DNA of 20,215 bases from Chrysochromulina tobinii. Lineage: Eukaryota; Haptophyta; Prymnesiales; Chrysochromulinaceae. Each line of letters begins with the position of its first letter. Position 1 is the stretch's first letter. Positions 7,491 through 16,476 of this stretch are shown piece after piece. A model generated the notes under the pieces. It was not told the origin of the DNA. It did not search any database and was given only the letters and a program-made list of their open reading frames with translations. The translations under genes and the position numbers were made by a program. The stretch lies in NCBI GenBank assembly GCA_001275005.1, contig JWZX01001620.1, forward strand, positions 1 to 20,215, written 5' to 3'.

Positions 7491-8495
7491 CTAGTCGCCA
7501 TGCATATCAGCATCGATGCACGTCGGGATGCGATTTGCTAGGCCCATGAGGTTCCAGACACAGAGCGCCAGCAGCGGGAGGTTGTTCATCTGCGCGTCGA
7601 GCGTACGCTCGAAGGCCTGGGTTAATGGCTCGCGCCACTCACCATCAGGCTGCTGCAGCAGCAGGCCGCAGATGCTTTCACGATGCGTCGACTCCGTCCA
7701 CGCCACCAGCTGCTTGGACCTCATGGAGGCTCTCCCTCGCTTCATGGCCACCGCTGGCGACGGCGCGGCAGCGGCGGCGGCGGCATGCTCGAGCACTTGC
7801 TGCAACGCACCAAGGACGGGTTGCACGCCGCCTAGCAGCCGCGGCTCGAGGCGCGTTGCGTCATCTCTTATGGCGAGCACGAGCTCAAGCGTCCCGCGCG
7901 CGAGCACGCCAAGTGCTGGAGCACCTCGTGCGGATACGATCTGCACGAGCAGGCGCTGCACGGCACACAGCCATGAAGGGTTCGTCGATGCGGGCATCGA
8001 GCCGACTGCTGCGCCGCACAGCCGATGCGCGAAGGCGACGCTTTCCTGCGGGCCCAAAGAGCTCGTCTCCGCTCGTACCGTCGAGGCTTCAGCCCGAAGC
8101 ACGCGGGCCAGTACCTCACACACACCACGACTGGTTCCATCGGAGCAGAGGCAACGGCCATCGCTGCTGAGGCATAGCTCATCTAGGAGTGCGAAGCCGG
8201 TGCTCATGATGGCCGACGGGGTCCCATCGCGCTGCTCGAGCCACGCGACTAACGCACGTGCACCATGCGGTAGCAGACTGTGGCCACCTGGTAAAAGTGC
8301 GAACTCGACTAGAGCCGCATCCTGCTGCATCGCCGCTCGTTGGCGCAGGTAGGAGAGCTCCCGCCGTTCGGCGTCGCTAGTCGCGCTGAGGGTGCTGGCA
8401 GACGCCAACGACGAGGCAGCCATGCTCGTCGCTGCCGCCCGACGGCGCAGGATCGCCAGAGCGAGCGCGACTTGCAGCGGATCGAGCGTCGTCAT
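7491..8495 (-). CDS. Unrecognised 334-aa helical protein
   Basis: I chose the ATG at 8493-8495 (MTTLDPLQVALALAILRRR). The frame stays open upstream to another ATG at 8690, which would add 65 less protein-like residues. The 334-aa product is Ala/Leu/Arg-rich and predicted by eye to be mostly helical. Amphipathic stretches such as ARALVAWLEQRDG, VCEVLARVLRAEA and LRRQ-like segments recall armadillo/HEAT-type solenoids, but no repeat is regular enough to assert this. An alanine run (HAAAAAAAPS) and a basic patch MKRGRASMRSK, possibly a nuclear signal, lie near residues 245-265. There are no membrane spans and no catalytic motif that I recognise. It lies 338 bp from the 3' end of the ankyrin gene on the same strand. 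The coding call rests on length, composition and the absence of a better frame here. Confidence 0.65.
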   Translation of the reverse strand: MTTLDPLQVALALAILRRRAAATSMAASSLASASTLSATSDAERRELSYLRQRAAMQQDAALVEFALLPGGHSLLPHGARALVAWLEQRDGTPSAIMSTGFALLDELCLSSDGRCLCSDGTSRGVCEVLARVLRAEASTVRAETSSLGPQESVAFAHRLCGAAVGSMPASTNPSWLCAVQRLLVQIVSARGAPALGVLARGTLELVLAIRDDATRLEPRLLGGVQPVLGALQQVLEHAAAAAAAPSPAVAMKRGRASMRSKQLVAWTESTHRESICGLLLQQPDGEWREPLTQAFERTLDAQMNNLPLLALCVWNLMGLANRIPTCIDADMHGD

Positions 8496-8833
8496 CACGA
8501 GCCGTGAAGGACGCCTTGCGAGACAAGAGATTCGCGCGAAGCATGCAAACGGTTGTAAAATGTCAACCTCAGGACGAAAGCCACAAATACTGCGCTGTAT
8601 ACGGTCCGTACGATGTACAGTAACGACTTCTGAGACCGCGGAGACACTTTGGGATGGGCAATTTGCAGGGGCCCGACGACTTTTTCTCATCTCTCTCAGG
8701 TGCTCTGGGCCGCGTCTCGCGGGCGAAGCCGGGACGCACGCTGGGGACCGCTGGTGAGCGCTGAGCGGAGATGTTGGAGTACTGGAGTGAACGGAAGAGT
8801 GCGGAGTGCTGCAGAACGTTGAACTCTGAATGG

Positions 8834-11314
8834 CTAATCTAGCCGGAGAAGTTGGGCTTGGCGCAAGAGATCCTCCGCGCTCTCGAGGTGCGCGTCTGAT
8901 GTCTCTGGAGCTGATGTCTCTGGAGTTGGATTCGGAATGAGTTCGCGCAGATCCTCCACGCCCTCCTCCTCCTCGCCCTCCTCCTCGTCGAACTCGAGAT
9001 CATCTAGGAGATCGGGGAGATCGGGGAGATCGGGGAGATCCAGCTCGAGAGGTATCGACGGGTGGGCAGTCTCGGCCTCCGTCTCATCGACGCCCTTCAT
9101 CCTGCGAACCGGCTTCTTCGTGTCGCGTCTCCCCACTTTGTCGAGGTCGCTCAGCAGCACATTCGACGCGCGGAGCTCGCGAGATTTGCGCAGGATCTCG
9201 AGCTCCGATTGATCTGTTCGAGACCTCTCCACTAACGAAACCTCTACAATAGATTTCGCTTTCGGTGCGACTTCCAAGCCTGGTGGAGCGCCCAGTGGAG
9301 GCGGAGGTCCTGCGTACATCTGAGGTCCGCCCACGGTGCTCCGGATGGACACGTGGGGCGCTGCGCCCTGGTGCTCGATGCTCTCGATGAGCGTGCTCGC
9401 AGGGGGGTACCGTGCCGTGAGCGGAACGCCGATGGTTTGATCGATGCGCTCTTTGCGCTCGAGGAGCATCGCACGCTCTCGAGCCTGTAGCGCCACTGCG
9501 CGCTCACTCTCGTTCAGAAGCCGAACCGCATTGGGCGCCGCCTGTGCCAGCGGCGGCGCGGGCGCGGGCGGCTCCGGCGCCGTCAGGAAGACCTGTGACC
9601 GTTTTGCTTTTGGCGGAGGTGCAGAGCCCTCACCGATCGCACCCCGGAGGGAGAAGCCGCTCGTCGGAATAACTGCCGCTGGGGCGGCGGCCTGCTTGTC
9701 GCCGTTCGCAGCTGCGCTCGGAGTTGCCTTACTCAGATCGAGCTGCTGATTGACCTTCGATGCCAAGAGCACCGCCTTCAAGTACGTGTCATTCTCGCCG
9801 ACAAGCTTGGCGCTGTCCGCACGGAGCCCGCCCGTTGCCTTGCTCGGCATGCTGCCGCGCGCGTCCTGAGTCATTGGGTTGGCGCCCGCCGCTTTGGCAA
9901 TCGGGTTGGCGCCCGCCGCGATGAGCATGCGACAGACCTGCTCGGGCGCACGGAACGAGGCGAGGTGTAGTGGCGTGCGCCCGGCCTTGTCCTTGGTCTC
10001 AAGGAGCTGTGCGAAGCGGCCCGTGTCGAGGAGCAGTTTCGTCATCTCGAGATGCCCCGACCAGCACGACTTGTGCAGCAGCGTCATGCCATCCGGCTCG
10101 CTCCGGCGTCCGAGGTCCACCCCATGCGCAATGAGCTTCTTCGCGATGCCCAAGTGGCCCAGCTGGATTGCGAGTGCAATCGGAGTGTGACGCAGCCCGT
10201 CAGGCTCGTCAGGAAGGACGTTTGGCTGCGCGAGCAGCAACGCCAGAAGCGCCTCATCGCCGCGCCGAACCGCCTTGTGTACGGGCGTCTCGCCTCCCTC
10301 GTCCGCCACGTTCACCGACTGGCCCGAAGTGAGCAGCGCGCTCGTCTGGGCGAGCTCGCCCTTATCGCACAGGTCAAGCAAGTGCGTGTCGGCGCGCTCG
10401 AATTCTGTCAAGGGCTGCGAGCTCGCGCCGAGGTGAGAGCCCCGGGGGCGCTGGCGTACCGAAGGCGACGAGGGTGCTACCGGCCGAAGTACCGACGGGG
10501 GCGGCGGGTGTGCCCGGGGCGGCACGGCTCCAGGCGGCGGCACGTCAGTCTGCGCCCACCGGAGCTTCGGTATCTCGTGGCTGCCGGACGAGGCGACTGG
10601 ATCGTTGACGAAGAACGACGGCAGGCTTGCAGTCGCATCGATTGTCGCCTCCTCCTCCTTCCAGCCGTCGATGGGACTAGAGCGATCGAGGATCTCCTCT
10701 GAGGACTCTGCCTTGATGCGCAGATCCTTGCTATCGCCTATCGCAATCCCAGTGCGGGGGCCGCGGGTGGGCGCCTTGTGAGGCCTCAGTGCCGACAGCG
10801 GAGGCCTCGGAGCCAACCGTCGAGCCGCCTCAAGGTCACCCGCCAGCACGAGCGCGGCGAGCGTGGCAAACGTACTCCTAGTGCCCGTGGAGTAGAACGG
10901 GCCCTGGGCCGCTCGAGAGGTCTCGCCGGGTGTGGCGACCTCCCGTGGCGACACGGGCCGCGAGGTGGCTTGCTGCAGCAGCACAGTTGGGTTCCTTGGC
11001 GGCGCAGCAGCCCAAGGGTCCAAGGTGGCCCAGGGCGCTGGGACGGCGGCCGCGCGCGCTCGTGGCGACGCTGGCGTGCTGGCACGCGGCGTCGCTGGCG
11101 TGACTGCGCGCGGCGAATAAGGAGTGCTGAGACGTGGCGACGCTGGCATGCTTGCGAAAAGCTGGTCTCGCACCTTTGTAAGCCTGCGCTGGCGTGGCTG
11201 AGTTGTGTTCGGCCTTGGCAAACTTAAGCTTTCGAGGACGTCGGACTTCGCGAATTGATTTCGCCAGCCCGGCACGTGAGGCGCCACGGCCGTGGACTGG
11301 ATAGAGGAATCCAT
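8834..11314 (-). CDS. Ankyrin-repeat protein with Ser/Thr-Pro-rich N-terminus and acidic C-terminus
   Basis: The product is 826 aa from a single exon. Residues 58-86 hold seven closely spaced S/TP sites, most followed by R (SPR, TPR), a pattern common in targets of proline-directed kinases and in microtubule-binding segments. After a long disordered Pro/Ser-rich stretch, residues ~308-475 form about five ankyrin repeats. The clearest are GETPVHKAVRRGDEALLALLL, DGMTLLHKSCWSGHLEMTKLLL and GRTPLHLASFRAPEQVCRMLI with AAGANP. Then follow a Pro/Ala linker, a probable coiled coil (~598-625), a proline-rich segment (668-679), a basic helix-rich part (~690-740) and a very acidic tail with DLP repeats (757-770) and an E-run (777-784). 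Ankyrin domains bind proteins. The partner, location and role are unknown. It starts head-to-head with the 189-aa gene. Confidence 0.85.
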   Translation of the reverse strand: MDSSIQSTAVAPHVPGWRNQFAKSDVLESLSLPRPNTTQPRQRRLTKVRDQLFASMPASPRLSTPYSPRAVTPATPRASTPASPRARAAAVPAPWATLDPWAAAPPRNPTVLLQQATSRPVSPREVATPGETSRAAQGPFYSTGTRSTFATLAALVLAGDLEAARRLAPRPPLSALRPHKAPTRGPRTGIAIGDSKDLRIKAESSEEILDRSSPIDGWKEEEATIDATASLPSFFVNDPVASSGSHEIPKLRWAQTDVPPPGAVPPRAHPPPPSVLRPVAPSSPSVRQRPRGSHLGASSQPLTEFERADTHLLDLCDKGELAQTSALLTSGQSVNVADEGGETPVHKAVRRGDEALLALLLAQPNVLPDEPDGLRHTPIALAIQLGHLGIAKKLIAHGVDLGRRSEPDGMTLLHKSCWSGHLEMTKLLLDTGRFAQLLETKDKAGRTPLHLASFRAPEQVCRMLIAAGANPIAKAAGANPMTQDARGSMPSKATGGLRADSAKLVGENDTYLKAVLLASKVNQQLDLSKATPSAAANGDKQAAAPAAVIPTSGFSLRGAIGEGSAPPPKAKRSQVFLTAPEPPAPAPPLAQAAPNAVRLLNESERAVALQARERAMLLERKERIDQTIGVPLTARYPPASTLIESIEHQGAAPHVSIRSTVGGPQMYAGPPPPLGAPPGLEVAPKAKSIVEVSLVERSRTDQSELEILRKSRELRASNVLLSDLDKVGRRDTKKPVRRMKGVDETEAETAHPSIPLELDLPDLPDLPDLLDDLEFDEEEGEEEEGVEDLRELIPNPTPETSAPETSDAHLESAEDLLRQAQLLRLD
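9008..9040 (-). repeat. 9-bp tandem repeat encoding DLP units
   Basis: About 3.6 exact copies of a 9-mer (GGGGAGATC on the plus strand) encode the DLPDLPDLPDL segment in the acidic tail of the ankyrin protein. They are in frame and nearly free of synonymous differences, so the expansion is probably recent. Confidence 0.9.
9876..9919 (-). repeat. 27-bp in-frame duplication in the last ankyrin repeat
   Basis: The 17-mer GGGTTGGCGCCCGCCGC occurs at 9876-9892 and 9903-9919, a spacing of 27 bp. It encodes AAGANP twice (AAGANPIAKAAGANP). The extra copy lies just after the final ankyrin helix. Confidence 0.9.
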
Positions 11315-11526
11315 GGCGTGAGCCGTCCACAGAGGCAGCTTGTTGTCGACAGCGCGACTATACTTTGAAACTTAAAGCCGTTCACATGCGTACGGAAAGT
11401 CGCGGTTCCTTCGAATTGGGCCAAACCCTGGAACATTAGGACGAGACTTCAGTTGAGTTTCGTCTTGTCGATCCCTTCGAGTGGCGTACCGGTAAAGTTG
11501 AAACTCTCTCACGATTCAGGAACACG
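11315..11526. promoter_or_regulatory. Divergent promoter region, ankyrin gene / 189-aa gene
   Basis: Only 212 bp separate the two start codons. This must contain both 5' UTRs and both core promoters. No TATA element or clear repeat is visible. The role is inferred from the arrangement. Confidence 0.45.
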
Positions 11527-12096
11527 ATGGCCTTGCGTCCGGCGGCGCTGTCTACCATGCTCATCTCAATGACCACAGCGATGCGAGTCAGCATTGCCAC
11601 CAGCCAGCGCCGAACACTTGGCAGTACGCGACTCTGCGGCAGCTTAGCCATGGCGCAAGACAACGGCAAGGAGGGCAGCAGCGACTTCCTTGCTAGTTTT
11701 GCCGCACGGCGCGCAGCGGAGAAGGAGGCGGAACGGATGGCCAATCGCAAGCCTGGACAAGGGCCGGCGAAAAAGGCGGACATCGAAGGGCTTCCGATCC
11801 GCTTGGGCGGCACTACGCGCGATGGCTCCCTTGGCAACGTGCGCGCAGGCTGGGAGCAGCTGAAGATCCTCAGCCCGAGCGAGTGGCAATCGGAGGAGAT
11901 TGGACTCATTGGCATTTTGCTGCTGACCGTTGTGACGTTCGCATGGGGCTACAATTACGTCTTCGCTCCCGATGTCGTCCCAGATGCGCCGATCCCAACG
12001 ACTCAGAAGGAGCGCGATCTGTACCTGTGCCTCGCTGACGCGTTTGGCGGCTCTGAGAAGCTCGCTTGCAACATCAAGTATGGGTTCGGAAAATGA
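11527..12096 (+). CDS. Unrecognised 189-aa single-span membrane protein, possibly organellar
   Basis: The first ATG (11527) gives 189 aa. Residues 1-42 are rich in Ala, Ser, Thr and Arg and lack acidic residues, as in organelle transit peptides. A more classical secretory leader of the kind used for complex plastids is not obvious. Residues 49-85 are charged and probably helical (FLASFAARRAAEKEAERMANRK in two parts), then GLPIRLGGTTRDG and GWEQLKILSPSEW, which look like an ordered conserved block. One hydrophobic segment spans ~125-146 (IGLIGILLLTVVTFAWGY). The C-terminus (~147-189) has two cysteines, C168 and C181. A plastid or mitochondrial membrane subunit would fit, but I do not recognise a family. 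It is convergent with the GH63 gene 179 bp away. Confidence 0.75.
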   Translation: MALRPAALSTMLISMTTAMRVSIATSQRRTLGSTRLCGSLAMAQDNGKEGSSDFLASFAARRAAEKEAERMANRKPGQGPAKKADIEGLPIRLGGTTRDGSLGNVRAGWEQLKILSPSEWQSEEIGLIGILLLTVVTFAWGYNYVFAPDVVPDAPIPTTQKERDLYLCLADAFGGSEKLACNIKYGFGK

Positions 12097-12275
12097 GGGC
12101 GAGCTAGAGATTCACCCTAAACGGGCTATCAAATCGGTTCGGAGGTGCCAAAATCTTGTAATTCAGGACCGCGTCTGGTGCGGCTTTTCGGCTATAATCG
12201 TTTTTTGGGGTCTCGGCCCCTTGCTCGGCCCTTGTCTCGGCCGCGCGCGATATGCCGGCGTACGTCACACGATAT

Positions 12276-13616
12276 TCAATTCTCGGAATGCTTCCGCGGT
12301 GACCGTGGCGCGAGCTCAAACGGATTGATCCTTTGCTTCAGGTTTGAGACCAGCTCGGCCACCAGCGTGTTCCATGAAAGGAAGCCAGGCGCAGCGAGGG
12401 CGGAGCCGTCATCGGTCGAGTAAGCTTCGTGCCACTGTCCGGAGGTGCGTAGATCGGCAGCGAGCGCGCCCACGACGCGCGAGGCGATCTCGAGTGCGAG
12501 GTCATTGTAGCCGTACGCGGCGAGGCCATACGCCGCCATCGCATTCGCGTTCACCCACATTGGACCTCGCCAATTGCTGTACGGGACGATGATGTCGGCA
12601 TTCGAGTAACGTGGGTCGAGGGAGCTAGTGGAGCGCACACCGACCGGCGAGAGCATATCGGACGCACTCAGCACTCGCGCGATGCTCGCCGCCTGCGACG
12701 CGTTGACAAGGCCAGCCCAGAGCGGCATCGCGATGACGTATGTACGCGCCTCGATGTACTCGGCGCTGCTGACATTCCATGAGGCGTGGTAGCCGAGGTC
12801 GGCGCGCCACAAACGGGCGTTGAGCACCGCGGTGAGGTCGTCGCGCGCCGTACGGTGGCGGGCCGCCAGACTCCGGTGCTCCTTGGCGCGCCTGAGCCTG
12901 CGCTCCCGGTTGTGTACCGCAGCCGCCTCGGCCGCCTCGGCCGCCTCGGCCCACTCGTCGGCAAATAGTGCCATGGCGGCATGCTCGCGCACGAGAAGCG
13001 ACATCGCGTCCGGCGCGGCGAGCGTCCACGCCTGCGACTCGGACCAGCACTCGGGCGAGCGTGCGTTTGGGCAGAGCGAGAGCACCGAGTTGTCCGCGCC
13101 CGTCTCCATTTGGTCGTGCCAAGTGCGCAACTGCGTGCGTGGGTCGCGCCGCGGCGGCCGATCCCAGTAGGCAAGCAAGGCCTCCATGGCGGGCTTGAAG
13201 GGCTCAAACGACTTCGGGTCGCCGCCGGGCGCGCTTGCGGCGAGCCACGCGCCCTGGATGAGGATGGGCTTTGCATGCACCAGCGCGTCTGTCTGATGGG
13301 GGTCTGAGGAACATATTGTCGGCTTGGTGGGCGTGAGGCAGCCCGTAACCGAACCGTCGCTCAGGTTCGTCGCCGCGAAAAAATTACGCATCGAGCCGTC
13401 GAGGTATTCTCGCGAGCCCCAGCGCAGCGTCCCCGTGCCAAGGAAGACGGAGTCCCAGTCCCACTCCTGTTCGTAGGGGCCAGCCGGGACCAAGTATGGG
13501 TATTGTAGGGCCCCTGATGGCTGGCGCCATGTCTCGTTGGCATGAGAAGCCGCGTACGCCCGGCAGAGCGTCTCGTCGTCGTCGACGTTGGCGAGTAAAC
13601 TGAAGGCGTGCAGCAT
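12276..13616 (-). CDS. GH63-type glycoside hydrolase, glucosylglycerate/mannosylglycerate hydrolase-like
   Basis: The 446-aa product is an (alpha/alpha)6-barrel hydrolase. Family landmarks in order are YPYLVPAGPYEQEWDWDSVF (39-58), IQGAWLA (120-126), WHDQMETGADNS (166-177), VPYSNWRGPMWVNANAM (344-360) and QWHEAY (394-399). By analogy with GH63, the likely general acid is D175 and the base E397. Length and the absence of a signal peptide or membrane anchor separate it from ER glucosidase I. They fit the short cytosolic branch that hydrolyses the compatible solutes mannosylglycerate and glucosylglycerate. Substrate assignment is inference. A charged, Ala/Glu-repeat insert (~222-260) carries EAAEAAEAAA. 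The start is the first ATG, in a duplicated GCAGCATGATT. It is divergent from cullin-3. Confidence 0.85.
   Translation of the reverse strand: MLHAFSLLANVDDDETLCRAYAASHANETWRQPSGALQYPYLVPAGPYEQEWDWDSVFLGTGTLRWGSREYLDGSMRNFFAATNLSDGSVTGCLTPTKPTICSSDPHQTDALVHAKPILIQGAWLAASAPGGDPKSFEPFKPAMEALLAYWDRPPRRDPRTQLRTWHDQMETGADNSVLSLCPNARSPECWSESQAWTLAAPDAMSLLVREHAAMALFADEWAEAAEAAEAAAVHNRERRLRRAKEHRSLAARHRTARDDLTAVLNARLWRADLGYHASWNVSSAEYIEARTYVIAMPLWAGLVNASQAASIARVLSASDMLSPVGVRSTSSLDPRYSNADIIVPYSNWRGPMWVNANAMAAYGLAAYGYNDLALEIASRVVGALAADLRTSGQWHEAYSTDDGSALAAPGFLSWNTLVAELVSNLKQRINPFELAPRSPRKHSEN
12922..12949 (-). repeat. 9-bp tandem repeat encoding AEA units
   Basis: Three copies of GCCGCCTCG (plus strand) encode the EAAEAAEAAA stretch of the GH63-type enzyme. 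They are in frame and fall in a probable surface loop or helix between barrel elements. Confidence 0.85.
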
Positions 13617-13898
13617 GATTGCAGCATGATTGCGAGCATTTACGTGAACGACGCGTTTGGCGTGTTGTGAAAGTCTCGGGAGTCCTGTTTCGAATGCTTA
13701 CGCGTTGTGTGTATTCATGTGAACTCATCGAGCCGAGAGAACTTCAGAGTGCGAGCTAGCTCGAGCCGGCCGCCGCTGCCCGCTCGCGCCTGCTGAGCGA
13801 CCGCCTGACCCGCGAGTGTACGGCTGCTCCTTGCGTGCGTGCGTGCGTGCGCAGCGGCGTGCTCTCCGCGCTCAACCTTCGCGCAGAGCTGTCGAGCC
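13617..13898. promoter_or_regulatory. Divergent promoter region, GH63 gene / CUL3
   Basis: There are 282 bp between the two start codons. A (TGCG)n microsatellite of five units lies at 13832-13851, probably in the cullin 5' leader. The frame of the cullin gene stays open upstream of its ATG to about 13839, but contains no ATG there. Confidence 0.45.
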
Positions 13899-16112
13899 AT
13901 GGCGCAGAAATCGAAGTTCATCATCCAGCCCTTCAAGCACAATGTGCAGATGGATGAGGAGTACGCCAACCGCACATGGCAGACGCTGCACGAGGCCATT
14001 CGTGAGATCCACCGGCAGAATGCGAGTGGCCTTAGCTTCGAGGAGCTGTACCGTAATGCCTACAACATGGTGTTGCACAAATTTGGCGACAAGCTGTACA
14101 ACGGACTGAGCGACACGATTACGCGCCACCTGCAGGCCGTGGCCGGCCAGGTAGCGGACTCGAACGATGAGCTCTTCCTGCCCGAGCTCAAGGACAAGTG
14201 GGACAAGCATAAGCTCTCGTCCATCATGATCCGAGACATCCTCATGTACATGGACCGCACCTACGTAGCGGCACAGAAGAAGACGCCTGTCTATGAGCGC
14301 GGGCTGCAGATCTTCCGCGACGAGGTGTGCCGCAACGCACGCATCAAGGACCGTCTGCTGCACATGCTGCTCGACCTCGTGCAGCGCGAGCGCACGGGGG
14401 AGATGATCGAGCGCGGGCTGCTCAAGACGATCACGTCGATGCTCGTCGAGCTCGGCCGCGACGTGTACGCGCGAGACTTTGAGTCGCCGTTCCTGAGCGC
14501 GAGCGCGACCTTTTACCAGGCCGAGAGCCAGGAGTACATTGCGCAGAATTCGGCGGCCGACTACATAAAGAAGGCCGAGCAGCGCCTGCAGGAGGAGGCG
14601 GACCGTGTGGCGCACTACCTGGACGCGGCCACCGAGGCGAAGATCCGGGAGGTTGCAGAGCGCGAGCTCATCGGACGACACATGCGTACGATCGCCGAGA
14701 TGGAGCACTCGGGCGTCGTCGCGATGATTGAGGACAACAAGCTCGACGATCTGAAGCGCGCGTACGAGCTCTTCAAGCGCGTGACGCAGCCGACGTCTGG
14801 CTTGACAGTGATCCGCGAGATCATGGCTGCTCATGTGCGTGCGCGCGGCACAGAGCTCGTGTCTGACGAGGAGCGCAACAGGGACCCGGTGGCATACGTG
14901 ACGGGTCTGCTTGCGCTGCGCGACAAGTACGAAGCCGTCATCAAGGAGGCCTTCTCGGACGACAAGCAGTTTAAAAACGCGCTCAACAAGGCCTTCGAAC
15001 ACTTTGTGAACCTCAATAGCCATTCGCCTGAGTTCATCTCCCTCTTTGTAGACGAACAGCTGCGCAAGGGCATGAAGACCACCTCGGAGGAGGAGGTGGA
15101 GGGCACGCTCGACAAGGTGGTTATGCTCTTCCGCTACCTGCACGAGAAGGACGTGTTTGAAAAGTACTACAAACAGCATCTCGCCAAGCGACTGCTCGGT
15201 CAGCGCTCCGTCTCCGACGATGCCGAGCGCCAAATGATCACCAAACTCAAGACCGAGTGCGGCTACCAGTACACTTCAAAGCTTGAGGGCATGTTCACCG
15301 ACATGAAAATCTCCGCGGACACGCAGGAGGTCTTCTTGGACAACCTCCGCAAAGACAACGGTGGATCGAGCAAGGTGGACGGCATCGAGCTCTCCGTGCA
15401 CGTGCTCACCACGGGCTTCTGGCCCACTCAGCTCGGGACCAAGTGCATCCTGCCGCCGCAGATCGTGCGCTGCTGCGAGACGTTCAAAGCGCACTACCTC
15501 AGGCAGTACTCCGGCCGCCGGCTGCAGTGGCAAGCCAACATGGGCTCGGCAGACCTCAAGGCCACCTTTGGCAGCCGAAGATATGAGATCAACGTGTCCA
15601 CGTACCTGATGTGCATCCTGCTGCAGTTCAACGACTGCGACAGCAAATCGTACGCTGACATCGCGCAGGCGACCGAGATTCCCAGCCCGGAGCTCAAGCG
15701 CGCCCTGCAGAGCCTCGCGTGCGCCAAGTTCAAAATCCTAAACAAGGAGCCCAAGGGGCGCGACGTGGACGACGGCGACGTCTTTGAGTACAATGGTGAC
15801 TTCTCCGCCAAGCACCTGCGCTTCAAGGTTGGCACTGTGACGGCCTCCAAGGAGAATGACGTCGAGAAGCAGGAGACGCGCGCCAAGGTCGACGAGGACC
15901 GGAAGCCGCAGATTGACGCGGCGCTCGTCCGCGTGATGAAGAGTCGCAAGGAGATGGAGCACAACTCGCTCATCGCCGAGGTGACCAGCCAGCTGCAGTC
16001 GCGCTTCATGCCGCACCCCAACGTGATCAAGAAGCGCATAGAGAGCCTCATCGAGCGCGAGTTCCTTGAGCGCGATAAGGATAATTGGCGTCGGTACAAG
16101 TACCTCGCCTAG
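13899..16112 (+). CDS. CUL3: Cullin-3, scaffold of CRL3 ubiquitin ligases
   Basis: The 737-aa product starts at the ATG in GCCATGG (MAQKSKFIIQPFKHNVQMDE). Cullins scaffold RING E3 ligases. CUL3 binds BTB-domain substrate adaptors through its N-terminus and RBX1 through its C-terminus. The N-terminal helical repeats (e.g. TWQTLHEAIREIHRQNASGL) match CUL3 rather than CUL1 or CUL4. The cullin-homology region shows LAKRLLGQRSVSDDAERQ and MITKLKTECGYQYTSKLEGM, which is diagnostic. The C-terminal winged helix holds the neddylation site IDAALVRVMKSRK, with K681, and ends in YKYLA. Length is close to the usual ~730-770 aa and all landmarks are intact. The gene is one uninterrupted exon. Confidence 0.97.
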   Translation: MAQKSKFIIQPFKHNVQMDEEYANRTWQTLHEAIREIHRQNASGLSFEELYRNAYNMVLHKFGDKLYNGLSDTITRHLQAVAGQVADSNDELFLPELKDKWDKHKLSSIMIRDILMYMDRTYVAAQKKTPVYERGLQIFRDEVCRNARIKDRLLHMLLDLVQRERTGEMIERGLLKTITSMLVELGRDVYARDFESPFLSASATFYQAESQEYIAQNSAADYIKKAEQRLQEEADRVAHYLDAATEAKIREVAERELIGRHMRTIAEMEHSGVVAMIEDNKLDDLKRAYELFKRVTQPTSGLTVIREIMAAHVRARGTELVSDEERNRDPVAYVTGLLALRDKYEAVIKEAFSDDKQFKNALNKAFEHFVNLNSHSPEFISLFVDEQLRKGMKTTSEEEVEGTLDKVVMLFRYLHEKDVFEKYYKQHLAKRLLGQRSVSDDAERQMITKLKTECGYQYTSKLEGMFTDMKISADTQEVFLDNLRKDNGGSSKVDGIELSVHVLTTGFWPTQLGTKCILPPQIVRCCETFKAHYLRQYSGRRLQWQANMGSADLKATFGSRRYEINVSTYLMCILLQFNDCDSKSYADIAQATEIPSPELKRALQSLACAKFKILNKEPKGRDVDDGDVFEYNGDFSAKHLRFKVGTVTASKENDVEKQETRAKVDEDRKPQIDAALVRVMKSRKEMEHNSLIAEVTSQLQSRFMPHPNVIKKRIESLIEREFLERDKDNWRRYKYLA

Positions 16113-16476
16113 TCGCACAGGGCAGGCGGATGTCGCGACCTACCCCGTCGGCGAGAGGCGCCGCGCAGCAGATCACACCGCAACCCTTGTACTCTCCGCC
16201 CGGGAGTTGCGGAGCGGAGAGAGTCGGCGACAAAAATCTGTGAGCCAGTTTACGGTAACGCCAGTGGCCACGCAACTGAATAAAAGTACAACGACACTCG
16301 CTGACTTCCATCTCCATGATCTCCGTCCGTGCAACACGGTATACATCATTACACAGTGCCGCACAGTCACGCCGCCGCGCCGCGCCAGCCCGCACGACAC
16401 GCGACAGACACCCACAGGAGAAGAAATCGCGCAGCGCTCCTGTGCTCTCGCCGTAGTTATTACGTAGTTACTCATA
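16113..16476. other. Intergenic between convergent CUL3 and DUF3110 genes
   Basis: These 364 bp should contain two 3' UTRs. AATAAA at 16279-16284 on the plus strand, 167 bp after the cullin stop, could be a polyadenylation signal, though haptophyte signals are not well fixed. No frame with protein-like features is seen. Confidence 0.5.

Noticed and set aside
13872-15233. A 453-codon open frame antisense to cullin-3
   Set aside because: It is the mirror of a Lys/Glu-rich coding frame with biased third positions, which gives a Leu/Val/His-rich antisense frame. It has no domain, and the sense strand is an unambiguous cullin.
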